Part shown: piece by piece, positions 23,873 to 31,511 of the stretch | How the letters are laid out: every line of letters begins with the position of its first letter | How positions within the stretch are numbered: position 1 is the stretch's first letter | Source of the DNA: an uncultured Bacteroidales bacterium | GTDB lineage: Bacteria; Bacteroidota; Bacteroidia; Bacteroidales; UBA932 | NCBI GenBank assembly: GCA_900316525.1 | Contig: ONDF01000031.1 | Span: 1-32,672 of the forward strand | Length of the DNA: 32,672 nt | Direction of reading: 5' to 3' | Program-made: the position numbers and the translations under genes | Notes under the pieces: generated by a model | The model's input: the letters and a program-made list of their open reading frames with translations, nothing else | Told to the model about the DNA's origin: nothing | Databases searched by the model: none

Positions 23873-24929
23873 TGGATTCCTCGTGGATGGCGTTGAAGAC
23901 GTCTTCGATGAACTTGTCCGAAAGCCCGTACGCACGGGCTTTTTCTTTCATCCCCTCCATGACCGCGTCCCAGCGGGTGGTCTGGACGATCGCCACGTTG
24001 TGGTCGCGCTTGTAGGCGCCGATCTTCCGGCTCACCTCCATCCGATCGCCGAACTCCTTGAGAAGGTCTTCGTCGATGTAGTCGATCCGGGAGCGGAGCT
24101 GCTCGATTCCGCTGCGGTAATCCTCGTCCACGGAATCCTTCTCGCGGATGATGAGGCTCTCGATGAGCGTCTGCAGTTCCGACGGGACCAGCTGCTGCTT
24201 CGCATCGGACAGGGCGACGGCCGGATTGCAGTGCGACTCGATCATCAGCCCCTCGAAACCCAGGTCCATCGCCCGCTGGGACAGCTCCTGCAGGTATTTC
24301 CGGTCACCGCCCATGTGGGACGGGTCGGCGAAGATGGGGAGCTCCGGGATGCGGGTGCGGAGTTCGACGGCGAGCTGCCAGCCCGGCGCGTTGCGGTAGG
24401 GCCGGCTGCTGATCGTGGAGAAGCCGCGGTGGATGACGCCGAGTTTCCGGACGCCGGCGCGGTTCAGGCGCTCCAGGGCGCCGATCCACAGGTCCAGGTC
24501 CGGATTGACCGGGTTCTTCACCAGGACCGGGATGTCCGTATCCTGGAGGGCGTCGGCGATCTCCTGCATCAGGAAGGGGTTCGCGCTCGTGCGGGCGCCG
24601 ATCCAGAGCATGTCGACTCCGTGCTTGAGGCACTCGTACACATGCTTCTCGTTCGCGACTTCGGTGCAGACCTTCATGCCGGTCTCCGCCTTCACCTTCT
24701 TCAGCCATTTGAGGCCGGGGGTGCCCACGCCTTCGAAGCAGCCCGGGTGCGTACGGGGTTTCCAGATGCCCGCCCGGAACATGTGGATGCCCCAGGCCGC
24801 GAGGCCGCGGGCCGTTTCCAGGACCTGCTCTTCGCTTTCCGCGCTGCACGGGCCCGCGATCACCATCGGCCGCGGGAGCGTGAAGAATCCCCATTCACCG
24901 ACGGGGACGATATCCAATGCTTTTGCCAT
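23829..24929 (-). CDS. Bifunctional DAHP synthase / chorismate mutase
   Basis: This 366-residue cytoplasmic enzyme joins two steps of aromatic amino acid synthesis. The N-terminal barrel (about 1-265) is a type I DAHP synthase of the KDSA-like group, condensing phosphoenolpyruvate with erythrose 4-phosphate; PMVIAGPCSAESEEQ, RAGIWKPRTHPG, VLVKNPVNPD and FADPSHMGGDRKYL are visible. The C-terminal part (about 275-366) is an AroQ-type chorismate mutase with RSRIDYIDEDLLKEFGDRM and KIGAYKRDHN. The fusion is common in Bacteroidota. The ATG at 24929 follows the tyrA stop by one base; the longer open frame upstream belongs to tyrA in another frame. The 3' end overlaps lpxK by 44 bases. Confidence 0.95.
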   Translation of the reverse strand: MAKALDIVPVGEWGFFTLPRPMVIAGPCSAESEEQVLETARGLAAWGIHMFRAGIWKPRTHPGCFEGVGTPGLKWLKKVKAETGMKVCTEVANEKHVYECLKHGVDMLWIGARTSANPFLMQEIADALQDTDIPVLVKNPVNPDLDLWIGALERLNRAGVRKLGVIHRGFSTISSRPYRNAPGWQLAVELRTRIPELPIFADPSHMGGDRKYLQELSQRAMDLGFEGLMIESHCNPAVALSDAKQQLVPSELQTLIESLIIREKDSVDEDYRSGIEQLRSRIDYIDEDLLKEFGDRMEVSRKIGAYKRDHNVAIVQTTRWDAVMEGMKEKARAYGLSDKFIEDVFNAIHEESIRIQNGVLAAGREA

Positions 24930-24930
24930 A

Positions 24931-25797
24931 CTATCTGATAATCTTCTTGATCCGGTTCGCCTCGTCGATGAGCGCGCGGACCTTGTCTTCGTCGAACTGG
25001 TCGATCGCCTCCCGGAAGTCCTGCATCTTCTCCATATAGGCGTCAATCACGCGCAGGAGATTGTCCCGGTTCTGCATGAAGATGGGAACCCACATGTCGG
25101 CGTTGGACTTCGCCAGGCGGACGGTCGAGGAAAAGCCGCCTGAGGCCAGGTCGAAGATGTGCTTCTCGTCGCGCTCCTTGTCCAGGACCGTCAGGGCCAG
25201 GGAGAAGGAGGTGACGTGGGAGAGGTGGGAGACGAACGCGGTATGCACGTCGTGGGAATCCGAGGTCATGTACACGATCCGCATGTTCAGGACCTTGTAC
25301 AGCTCCTCCACCGTCCGCACCGCGGCGGGGTCGGACTCGTCCTGGTCGGCGATGATGCAGGCGCGGGCGTCGAAAAGCCCCGGCAGGGCCGCCCAGGGGC
25401 CGCTGTGCTCCGTACCGGCCATCGGATGGGTGGCCACGTAGCGCTTGCGGCAGGGGTGGTACTTGAGCCGTTCCGCAATCTGGGACTTGGTGGAACAGAC
25501 GTCCATCACGATCTTGTCCGTGTATCCCTTGTCCTTGAACGTGTCCAGCACCGTATGGATGATGCCCGCGGCCGCGCTGACCGGAACGGACACCACGATG
25601 ATGTCGCTTTCCTCGATGCATTCCTCCAGCGGAACCACGCGGTCCACCAGGCCCAGCCGGCCGGCCGCTTCCGCGTTCAGCGGATTCTTGTCCGTCCCGA
25701 TGAAGCGGGAGGCATAGCCGCGGGCGCGCAGGTCCACGGCCAGGGACCCGCCGATCAGGCCCAGGCCCACGATTCCAATCGTCCTGTTCGTTTCCAT
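24931..25797 (-). CDS. tyrA: Prephenate dehydrogenase
   Basis: This 288-residue enzyme oxidatively decarboxylates prephenate to 4-hydroxyphenylpyruvate, the tyrosine branch. The N-terminal Rossmann fold has IGIVGLGLIGGSLA (7-20). Family catalytic-region features are VMDVCSTKSQI and THPMAGTEHSGPWAA with its two His, then SHLSHVTSFSLAL and the helical C-terminal dimerisation domain. No fused mutase is present; that activity is supplied by the next gene. It sits third in the pheA operon, seven bases after the aminotransferase. Confidence 0.96.
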   Translation of the reverse strand: METNRTIGIVGLGLIGGSLAVDLRARGYASRFIGTDKNPLNAEAAGRLGLVDRVVPLEECIEESDIIVVSVPVSAAAGIIHTVLDTFKDKGYTDKIVMDVCSTKSQIAERLKYHPCRKRYVATHPMAGTEHSGPWAALPGLFDARACIIADQDESDPAAVRTVEELYKVLNMRIVYMTSDSHDVHTAFVSHLSHVTSFSLALTVLDKERDEKHIFDLASGGFSSTVRLAKSNADMWVPIFMQNRDNLLRVIDAYMEKMQDFREAIDQFDEDKVRALIDEANRIKKIIR

Positions 25798-25804
25798 CGT
25801 CCCG

Positions 25805-27004
25805 TTACTTTAAAAGGGCCAGCGCCTTCGCCATCCGCTTCGCGCCTTCCTTGATGTTCTCCTCCGAGGTGGCGTAGGACAGCCGGAAGTAGTCCGGCGC
25901 GCCGAAGGCGTCGCCGCCCACGGTGGCTACGTGTCCGACTTCCAGCAGGTACATCGCCAGGTCGGTGGACGTCTTGATCACCCGCGTGCCGTCCGTCTTT
26001 CCAAAGAAAGAGGAGCATTTCGGGAACAGATAGAAGGCTCCTTCGGGAAGGGCCACTTCCAGGCCCGGAATCTCGCGGAGCAGCCCGACCAGGAGGTTCC
26101 TGCGGCGCTTGAAGGCCAGACGCATCTCCTCCACACAATCCTGCGGGCCGTTCCACGCCGCTTCCGCCGCCTTCTGGCTGACGGAGCAAGGGCCGCTGGT
26201 GTACTGTCCCTGGAGCATGTTGCAGGCGGAGACGATCCACTTCGGGGCGGCCAGGAAGCCGATGCGCCAGCCGGTCATCGCGTAGGCCTTGGAGACGCCG
26301 TTGACCACGATGGTGCGCTCCCACATCCCCGGGCAGGAGGCGATGGAGGCATGGGCGCCCACATAGTTCAGGTGCTCATAGATCTCGTCGGACAGGACCA
26401 GCAGCCCTTCGTGCCGGAGAATGACGGCGGACAGGGCTTCCAGCTCCTCCTTCGAGTACACGGCGCCCGACGGATTGCTGGGCGAGCAGAGCACAAGCAT
26501 CCGGGTCCGCGGGGTGATCGCCTGTTCCAGCTGCTCGGGGGTCATCTTGTAATCCTGGTCGATGCCAGTGTCGACATGGACCGGTTTTCCGCCCGCGAGG
26601 AGCACCATCTGCGGATAGCTCACCCAGAAAGGCGCCGGGATGATCACTTCGTCCCCCTCGTCGATCAGGGCCATAATCGCATTGCACAGGCTCTGCTTGG
26701 CGCCGTTCGACACCAGGATTTCCGCCGGGGTGTACGTCAGGCCGTTTTCCCTTTGCAGCTTGCCGATGATCGCATTCTTCAGCGAAACGCTGCCGGGCAC
26801 AGGGGTATAGTGCGTATAATTCTCGTCCAGCGCCTCTCTGGCGGCGGCTTTCACATGCTCCGGGGTGTTGAAGTCGGGTTCCCCCAGACTCATGTTCACG
26901 ACATCGATTCCCTTGGCCTTCAGTTCATTGCTCAACGCATTCATCGCGAAGGTCATGGACGGGGAAAGACGGGCCATTCTTTTGGACACTCTCGTTTCAC
27001 TCAT
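25805..27004 (-). CDS. Class I PLP-dependent aminotransferase (aspartate/aromatic type)
   Basis: This 399-residue fold-type I aminotransferase resembles AspC of the I-gamma group. It probably performs the last transamination to phenylalanine and tyrosine (or of prephenate) in this operon and may also act on aspartate. Visible are NMSLGEPDFNTPEHV near the start, CSPSNPSGAVYSKEEL, SDEIYEHLNY, the PLP lysine Lys239 in NGVSKAYAMTGWRIG, and the substrate-carboxylate Arg in YFRLSYATSEENI near the end. The position between pheA and tyrA supports the aromatic role; specificity cannot be read from the sequence alone. Confidence 0.93.
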   Translation of the reverse strand: MSETRVSKRMARLSPSMTFAMNALSNELKAKGIDVVNMSLGEPDFNTPEHVKAAAREALDENYTHYTPVPGSVSLKNAIIGKLQRENGLTYTPAEILVSNGAKQSLCNAIMALIDEGDEVIIPAPFWVSYPQMVLLAGGKPVHVDTGIDQDYKMTPEQLEQAITPRTRMLVLCSPSNPSGAVYSKEELEALSAVILRHEGLLVLSDEIYEHLNYVGAHASIASCPGMWERTIVVNGVSKAYAMTGWRIGFLAAPKWIVSACNMLQGQYTSGPCSVSQKAAEAAWNGPQDCVEEMRLAFKRRRNLLVGLLREIPGLEVALPEGAFYLFPKCSSFFGKTDGTRVIKTSTDLAMYLLEVGHVATVGGDAFGAPDYFRLSYATSEENIKEGAKRMAKALALLK

Positions 27005-27025
27005 AGCTTGGAAATATACTTGTAC

Positions 27026-27844
27026 TCAAAAACTTCCTTTGTAGATACCCATGATATCCAGGTCGGCCAGGAGGGGCCGGACCGCCGACAGCGCCTGCCG
27101 GTAGCGGACGGAATCGTCGAACCGGATGTCGGCATAGAAGAAATACTCCCACGGGCAGCCCGGGATGGGCAGCGACTGGATGCGGGTGAGATTCATCTCG
27201 TAGAAGGACAGGATGGTCAGGATCTGGGCCAGGGCGCCGGCCTTGTGCGGCAGGGTGAAGCACCAGGAGGCCTTGTCCGCCTTCTCCGGCCGGAAATAGC
27301 GGTCCAGCACGAAGAAGCGGGTCCGGTTCTCCTTGAAAGACTCGATTTCGCGGGCCAGGATCTCCAGTCCGTATTCCTTGGCGGCCAGCCGGGAGGCAAC
27401 GGCGGCCACGCCCTTCAGCTGCCCGTCCGCGATTTCCTGCGCGGCGGCCACCGTGCTGGACGCCTGGACCTGGGGAATTCCGGGGAAATGCTTCTCGAGA
27501 TACGAGCGGGTCTGGTAAAGGGCCATCTCATGGGAACGGACTTCCCGGATGGATTCCAGGGTCTCGCCGGGCAGCGCCATCAGGTACTGATGGATGGGGA
27601 TATGCACCTCGCCGACGACCTGGTAGCCGCCGGAATGGATCAGTTCCAGGTTCCGGACCAGCCCGCCGGAAAGCGTATTCTCGACGGCGACGACGACGGA
27701 GTCCACCTCGGCCGAATCATAGGCCGCCAGCATCTTCTCGAAGCTGTCGAACCCCTTGAGTTCCAGCGGGGTGTCTTGATAGAAGGCCAAGGCGGCCTCT
27801 TCGTGGAAACTTCCCCGACGTCCCAGAATCGCTACTTTTTTCAT
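27026..27844 (-). CDS. pheA: Prephenate dehydratase
   Basis: This 272-residue enzyme converts prephenate to phenylpyruvate, the phenylalanine branch. The dehydratase domain (about 1-180) contains AILGRRGSFHEEAALAFY, VVAVENTLSGGL and, near its end, the catalytic TRF motif in ENRTRFFVLDR. An ACT regulatory domain follows (about 195-272, LPHKAGALAQILTILSFYEMNLTRIQS), so feedback by phenylalanine is likely. No chorismate mutase is fused here. The ATG at 27844 was chosen over an in-frame extension that crosses the terminator hairpin. It is the first structural gene of the operon and begins 10 bases after the attenuator U-run. Confidence 0.95.
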   Translation of the reverse strand: MKKVAILGRRGSFHEEAALAFYQDTPLELKGFDSFEKMLAAYDSAEVDSVVVAVENTLSGGLVRNLELIHSGGYQVVGEVHIPIHQYLMALPGETLESIREVRSHEMALYQTRSYLEKHFPGIPQVQASSTVAAAQEIADGQLKGVAAVASRLAAKEYGLEILAREIESFKENRTRFFVLDRYFRPEKADKASWCFTLPHKAGALAQILTILSFYEMNLTRIQSLPIPGCPWEYFFYADIRFDDSVRYRQALSAVRPLLADLDIMGIYKGSF

Positions 27845-27854
27845 GAACCAGTAC

Positions 27855-27884
27855 AAAAAAGGGCTATCCGCTTCCGGACAGCCC
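27855..27884 (-). terminator. Attenuator terminator before pheA
   Basis: On the minus strand GGGCTGTCCG (27884-27875) pairs with CGGATAGCCC (27870-27861) across a GAAG loop with one G-U pair, followed by six T (27860-27855). It ends 10 bases before the pheA start. The upper part of its 5' arm plus one loop base (GTCCGG, 27879-27874) is exactly complementary to CCGGAC at 27923-27918, giving a competing antiterminator. Confidence 0.9.
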
Positions 27885-27924
27885 AACATAAATCTTGTAT
27901 ACCTATGATGATACGACGTCCGGT

Positions 27925-27946
27925 CTATTATCGGTGCTGATAATAG
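27925..27946 (-). promoter_or_regulatory. Pause hairpin at the end of the Phe/Tyr leader peptide
   Basis: CTATTATC (27946-27939) pairs perfectly with GATAATAG (27932-27925) around the loop AGCACC. The 5' arm contains the last two Tyr codons of the leader peptide and the 3' arm contains its stop codon. This is the 1:2 stem expected in a ribosome-controlled attenuator; the antiterminator strand CCGGAC starts one base further downstream. Confidence 0.75.
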
Positions 27947-27978
27947 CGCTTATAAAAACCGTAGTCGTAAAATCGCAT
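27928..27978 (-). CDS. Phe/Tyr attenuator leader peptide of the pheA operon
   Basis: A 16-codon frame encodes MRFYDYGFYKRYYQHR followed by TAA. Seven of 16 residues are aromatic (Phe3, Tyr4, Tyr6, Phe8, Tyr9, Tyr12, Tyr13). It begins about 17 bases after the predicted transcription start and precedes genes for phenylalanine and tyrosine synthesis, a pause hairpin, an antiterminator and an intrinsic terminator. This is the arrangement of the E. coli pheL/pheA attenuator. The frame is too short for standard gene callers. Stalling at the clustered Tyr/Phe codons would leave CCGGAC free to disrupt the terminator, while a ribosome reaching the stop codon would cover it. Confidence 0.88.
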   Translation of the reverse strand: MRFYDYGFYKRYYQHR

Positions 27979-27999
27979 TTGTCTGAAAGTTCGTTCGGA

Positions 28000-28030
28000 C
28001 AAAGGTATAATAAATAATTTTAAAATCCAA
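28000..28030 (-). promoter_or_regulatory. Promoter of the pheA aromatic operon
   Basis: On the minus strand TTGG (28030-28027) and TACCTTTG (28007-28000) are separated by 19 bases. The -33 box begins two bases after the frr stop codon. The leader from about 27995 to the pheA ATG is about 150 bases and contains the attenuator. Confidence 0.8.
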
Positions 28031-28032
28031 GC

Positions 28033-28599
28033 CTAGACGGTGAGAATTTCTTTCTCCTTCTCGGCGATGACCGCATCGACGGCCTTGACGTACTTGTCGG
28101 TCACCTTCTGGAGCTCTTCCTCGCCCTCTTTTTCGCCGTCCTCGGACAGGCCTTCGTTCTTCTGGGCCTTCTTCAGGAGGTCGATGCCGTCGCGGCGGGC
28201 GTTGCGCACCGTCACCTTCGTCGTCTCGCCCTGCGCCTTGGCCTTCTTGATCAGCTCGCGGCGGCGCTCCTCGGTGAGGGCGGGCACCACGCAGCGGATG
28301 ATCTCGCCGTTGTTGGACGGGGTCAGGCCCACGTTGGCATCCAGGATGGCCTTCTCGATCTTGGAAATCATATTGCGCTCCCACGGCTGGATGGCGATGG
28401 TCTTCGCATCCGGGGTCGTGATGGAAGCGACCTGGTTCAGCGGCGTAACCGTCCCGTAGTAATCCACCGTCACACCGTTGAAGATGGCCGGGGTAGCCTT
28501 GCCTACGCGGTAGTTCTTGAGGTCTTCCTCCAGGAAATCCAGCGCATCCTGCATCTTGACGCCCGCGGCGTCCACAATTTCTTTCGCTCTCGGTAACAT
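28033..28599 (-). CDS. frr: Ribosome recycling factor
   Basis: This 188-residue cytoplasmic factor acts with EF-G to split post-termination ribosomes. It has the two-domain RRF pattern: the long helical first segment, then VGKATPAIFNGVTVDYYGT and TPLNQVASITTPDAKTIAIQPWE, the RRRELIKKAKAQGE helix, and VTVRNARRDGIDLLKKAQKN. The ATG at 28599 (MLPRAKEIV) matches the family start; an in-frame extension to 28707 crosses the upstream terminator. No terminator separates it from the pheA promoter, so frr read-through may enter the pheA attenuator. Confidence 0.97.
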   Translation of the reverse strand: MLPRAKEIVDAAGVKMQDALDFLEEDLKNYRVGKATPAIFNGVTVDYYGTVTPLNQVASITTPDAKTIAIQPWERNMISKIEKAILDANVGLTPSNNGEIIRCVVPALTEERRRELIKKAKAQGETTKVTVRNARRDGIDLLKKAQKNEGLSEDGEKEGEEELQKVTDKYVKAVDAVIAEKEKEILTV

Positions 28600-28624
28600 A
28601 GTTCTCGTGTTTTGCTTAATCGTA

Positions 28625-28632
28625 CAAATATA
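28625..28632 (-). promoter_or_regulatory. -7 box of frr
   Basis: TATATTTG (28632-28625, minus strand) matches TAnnTTTG; a TTG at 28657-28655 is 22 bases upstream, slightly far for a -33 box. The leader would be about 20 bases. Confidence 0.55.
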
Positions 28633-28674
28633 ATGAAAATCCCGGCATTCCACGCAATGATTGTGCCGATATGC

Positions 28675-28705
28675 AAAAAAAAAGCCCAGGCTCGACGGCC
28701 TGGGC
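28675..28705 (-). terminator. Intrinsic terminator of the TolB-like lipoprotein gene
   Basis: GCCCAGGC (28705-28698) and GCCTGGGC (28691-28684) form a perfect 8-bp stem with loop CGTCGA, followed by nine T (28683-28675) on the minus strand. Confidence 0.93.
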
Positions 28706-28727
28706 AACTAGTTCGGTTGGTTCCTGC

Positions 28728-29759
28728 TTACAAGTTGAAGTTCATCTTCCAGATGTTGTAAGCCTGATCCTTTGTCGCTCTGGAGGAGAGGAAATAGATA
28801 CTCTTGCCATCAGCCGACCAGACCGGGCAAGTGTCATCCGCCGGGTGATAGGTCAACTGGATGAAGTTGGAACCGTCAATCTTCACGGCAAAGATATCGA
28901 TGTTCTGCTTCTTGTTCACAGAAGACTTCGCATTGCCCTGGCACACGATCCACTTGCCGTCCGGAGAGAGGCAAGGATTCGAGAAGCCGCGCTCCTTGTC
29001 GGAGAGGATGATGGTTTCCTGGCCGTTCACGAAATTGACCAGCCAGATCTCACTTCTGCCTTCGGTGGAATTCCGGACGCAAAGGAACTCTTCACGTCCA
29101 TTTCCGACCGGATAGGGATTGTAACCGCGGGCGCAAGAAGTGAGCGTGTTCGTATCGAAATCCAGGGTCCAGATGGAGGGACCGACATTGTCATAGCGTA
29201 CGAAATACAGGATCTTGCCATCCTTAGAAAGCATGGGCTGGATGTCATAGTTGTTGCTGGTCAGCTGGCGCATCAAGCTTCCGCTCCGGGCATTGACGGC
29301 AGAAACCTGGTAGGTGCTGCCGCCGTTCCAGTCGCTGAAATACAGGTTGTCGTCCGATCCCCAGCAGAAACCGGTGATGTTCCGGAAAGTACGCTGCGTG
29401 GAGGTTCCCGTCGAATTGGCCCTGCGGATCATCACGTTGTCCTGCTTGTTGGCACGGTTGCCATAAGCCAGCCACTCGCCGTCCGGAGAAACGGACAGCC
29501 ACCTGTTCGTGCTCCAGAGGATCGCGGACTTGCGGAGTCCGCCGAAGGTTGATGCGGCAAAGGTCTTGAGATTCTTGATGTCCTTGACACCGACCCGACC
29601 ATTGGAAAGGATGGAATTCTTGGTTTCATCACTCAGTTTCTGGACATTCAATCCCGTTTCCTCCGGGACATAGGTGTCCAGACCTTTCTTGGATGAACCG
29701 CAAGATGCAAGGCAGAGGGCAGACAGCGCAACTGCGACGATGAGTGCATTCTTTGACAT
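28728..29759 (-). CDS. TolB-like beta-propeller lipoprotein
   Basis: This 343-residue lipoprotein (Cys20, LASCGS) consists mainly of WD40-like/PD40 propeller repeats. Repeated blade motifs are SVSPDGEWLAYGNR, MLSKDGKILYFVRYD, CLSPDGKWIVCQGN and VWSADGKSIYFLSS, each in the S.DG.W/I.Y form found in TolB. It lacks an OmpA domain and the pal/tolA neighbours of a true tol operon, so it is best called a TolB-like envelope protein of unknown function. The start at 29759 begins the lipoprotein signal, 36 bases after its -7 box. Base composition is somewhat more AT-rich than its neighbours. Confidence 0.85.
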   Translation of the reverse strand: MSKNALIVAVALSALCLASCGSSKKGLDTYVPEETGLNVQKLSDETKNSILSNGRVGVKDIKNLKTFAASTFGGLRKSAILWSTNRWLSVSPDGEWLAYGNRANKQDNVMIRRANSTGTSTQRTFRNITGFCWGSDDNLYFSDWNGGSTYQVSAVNARSGSLMRQLTSNNYDIQPMLSKDGKILYFVRYDNVGPSIWTLDFDTNTLTSCARGYNPYPVGNGREEFLCVRNSTEGRSEIWLVNFVNGQETIILSDKERGFSNPCLSPDGKWIVCQGNAKSSVNKKQNIDIFAVKIDGSNFIQLTYHPADDTCPVWSADGKSIYFLSSRATKDQAYNIWKMNFNL

Positions 29760-29794
29760 GGCTAGAATTGTATTTGATTGATTTCCATTAGCCA

Positions 29795-29825
29795 CAAAAG
29801 TACACATTATTTCGTTTTTTTCAAA
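29795..29825 (-). promoter_or_regulatory. Promoter of the TolB-like lipoprotein gene
   Basis: On the minus strand TTTG (29825-29822) and TACTTTTG (29802-29795) are separated by 19 bases, a full match to the Bacteroidota consensus. Confidence 0.8.
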
Positions 29826-29874
29826 ATTTCTAGCACCGTCGGATGGAATTACCTGATTATCTGTATAATATAGC

Positions 29875-29906
29875 AATTCGAGTGCACCGTTTGGCGCACT
29901 CGAATT
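29875..29906. other. Strong hairpin between trpB and the TolB-like gene
   Basis: AATTCGAGTGC (29875-29885) and GCACTCGAATT (29896-29906) form a perfect 11-bp stem with a 10-base loop. Neither strand has a proper T-run afterwards, so it may act as a Rho-assisted terminator or 3' RNA stabiliser for the leftward trpB transcript. The rest of 29826-29981 shows no gene. Confidence 0.6.
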
Positions 29907-29981
29907 TATGCAACTAGCTTTCAGTCAGTCATTTCCATTTGACGGCACATGCGGCCGCCAGCGGGAAATCGAGAGGTATCC

Positions 29982-31346
29982 TTACTTGTTCAGCGCATCA
30001 GCGCTGCCGATGAACTTCGCGAGGTCTTCTTCGGAGACGTGGTAGTTCTGCATCTCGCCGGAGAAGTACTGGTCGTAGGCGGCCATGTCCACGAAGCCGT
30101 GGCCGGAGAGGTTGAAGAGAATGGTCTTCTGCTCGCCGGTCTCCTTGCACTTGAGGGCCTCCTGGATGGTGGCGGCGATGGCGTGGCAGGACTCCGGAGC
30201 GGGGATGATGCCCTCGGTGCGGGCGAACAGGACGCCGGCGCGGAAGGAATCGAGCTGCTCGATGTCGACCGCCTCCATGTAGCCGTCCTTCATCAGCTGG
30301 GAGAGGATGACGCCGGCGCCGTGGTAGCGCAGGCCGCCGGCGTGGATGGACGCGGGCTTGAAGGTGTGGCCGAGGGTGAACATCGGCAGGAGCGGGGTCA
30401 TGCCGGCCTCGTCGCCGAAGTCATACTCGAACTTGCCCTTGGTGAGCTTCGGGCAGGAATACGGCTCCGCGGCGATGAAGCGGGTCTTCTTGCCCTCCAG
30501 GATGTTGTGGCGCATGAACGGGAGGGCCAGGCCGCAGAAGTTGGAGCCGCCGCCGAAGCAGGCGATCACGATGTCGGGATACTCGCCGGTCATCGCCATC
30601 TGCTTCTCGGCCTCCTGGCCGATGATGGTCTGGTGCAGGCACACGTGGTTCAGCACGGAACCCAGGGCGTACTTGCAGTTCGGGGTGCTCATCGCCAGCT
30701 CGATGGCTTCGGAGATGGCGCAGCCCAGGGAGCCGCGGTCGTTCGGGTTGACGGTCAGGATGTCCTTGCCGGCGCGGGTGGACATGGACGGGGACGGGGT
30801 GACGGCCGCGCCGAAGGTATGCATGATCGAGCGGCGGAAAGGCTTCTGCTCATAGCTCACCTTGACCATGTAGACGGCGCAGTCGATGCCGAACTTCTTG
30901 GTCGCGTAGGAGAGCGCGCCGCCCCACTGGCCGGCGCCGGTCTCGGTGGTGAGGTTCGTGACGCCCTGCTCCTTGGCGTAGTAGGCCTGGGCGATGGCGG
31001 AGTTCAGCTTGTGGCTGCCGGCCGGGGACACGGACTCGTTCTTGAAGTAGATGTGGGCCGGGGTCTGGAGCGCTTCCTCCAGCTCATAGGCGCGCACGAG
31101 CGGGGTACAGCGGTAGGCGGCGTACTGCTCGCGGACCGGCTCCGGGATGGGGATCCATTCGTCCGTCTGGTTGAGTTCCTGGTCGGCACAGGCCTTACAG
31201 AAGATCGGATACAGGTCCTCGGGCTTCAGCGGCTGCTTGGTGGCCGGGTGCAGGAACGGCAGCGGCTTGTTGGGCATGATCGCCTGGATGTTGAAGTAAT
31301 GGGTCGGGATTTCGCTCTCCGGGAGCAGGTACTTTTTCTGTCTCAT
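29982..31346 (-). CDS. trpB: Tryptophan synthase beta chain, TrpB2 type
   Basis: This 454-residue PLP enzyme condenses indole with serine to give tryptophan. It is the longer TrpB2-type subunit with an N-terminal extension (about 1-75), which does not form the classical complex with TrpA. The PLP lysine is Lys113 in PAGSHKLNSA; TETGAGQWGGALSYA, the phosphate-binding FGGGSNF and SIHAGGLRYHGAG are also visible. It stands alone, not with trpA or other trp genes, and probably salvages indole or backs up a TrpB1. Its own promoter and a tryptophan leader-peptide attenuator lie upstream, direct evidence in the sequence that its expression follows tryptophan supply. Confidence 0.95.
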   Translation of the reverse strand: MRQKKYLLPESEIPTHYFNIQAIMPNKPLPFLHPATKQPLKPEDLYPIFCKACADQELNQTDEWIPIPEPVREQYAAYRCTPLVRAYELEEALQTPAHIYFKNESVSPAGSHKLNSAIAQAYYAKEQGVTNLTTETGAGQWGGALSYATKKFGIDCAVYMVKVSYEQKPFRRSIMHTFGAAVTPSPSMSTRAGKDILTVNPNDRGSLGCAISEAIELAMSTPNCKYALGSVLNHVCLHQTIIGQEAEKQMAMTGEYPDIVIACFGGGSNFCGLALPFMRHNILEGKKTRFIAAEPYSCPKLTKGKFEYDFGDEAGMTPLLPMFTLGHTFKPASIHAGGLRYHGAGVILSQLMKDGYMEAVDIEQLDSFRAGVLFARTEGIIPAPESCHAIAATIQEALKCKETGEQKTILFNLSGHGFVDMAAYDQYFSGEMQNYHVSEEDLAKFIGSADALNK

Positions 31347-31384
31347 GGTGTTTGTGTTTTTATTTGGTTTATGATTTTTGCATG

Positions 31385-31415
31385 AAAAAAGGCACGCTGT
31401 AAGTCAGCGTGCCTT
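31385..31415 (-). terminator. Attenuator terminator before trpB
   Basis: On the minus strand GGCACGCTG (31413-31405) and CAGCGTGCC (31399-31391) form a perfect 9-bp stem with loop ACTTA, extended by A-T pairs, then six T (31390-31385). The segment GACTTACAGC (31405-31396), covering the loop and adjoining stem bases, is perfectly complementary to GCTGTAAGTC at 31454-31445, which spans the leader stop codon. Confidence 0.92.
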
Positions 31416-31447
31416 CTATGGGTTTGGTCTACCTATGGCGATGCGAC

Positions 31448-31495
31448 TTACAGCTTGGAACTGCAAGTGCGCCACCAGAAGTTATTGACCATCAT
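31448..31495 (-). CDS. Tryptophan attenuator leader peptide of trpB
   Basis: A 15-codon frame encodes MMVNNFWWRTCSSKL followed by TAA, with tandem Trp codons at residues 7-8. It starts about 12 bases after the predicted transcription start and lies just before a terminator in front of a tryptophan biosynthesis gene, as in the E. coli trpL leader. The stop codon lies inside the antiterminator strand (31454-31445). A ribosome stalled at Trp-Trp leaves that strand free to pair with the terminator loop, and one that finishes the peptide masks it. Either of two consecutive ATG codons could be the start. Confidence 0.9.
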   Translation of the reverse strand: MMVNNFWWRTCSSKL

Positions 31496-31511
31496 TGTTC
31501 TCATCTCGTTG

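Noticed and set aside
29875..29906. Calling the 11-bp stem after trpB a standard intrinsic terminator
   Set aside because: Neither strand has a run of T after the stem, so it was kept as a hairpin of uncertain role.
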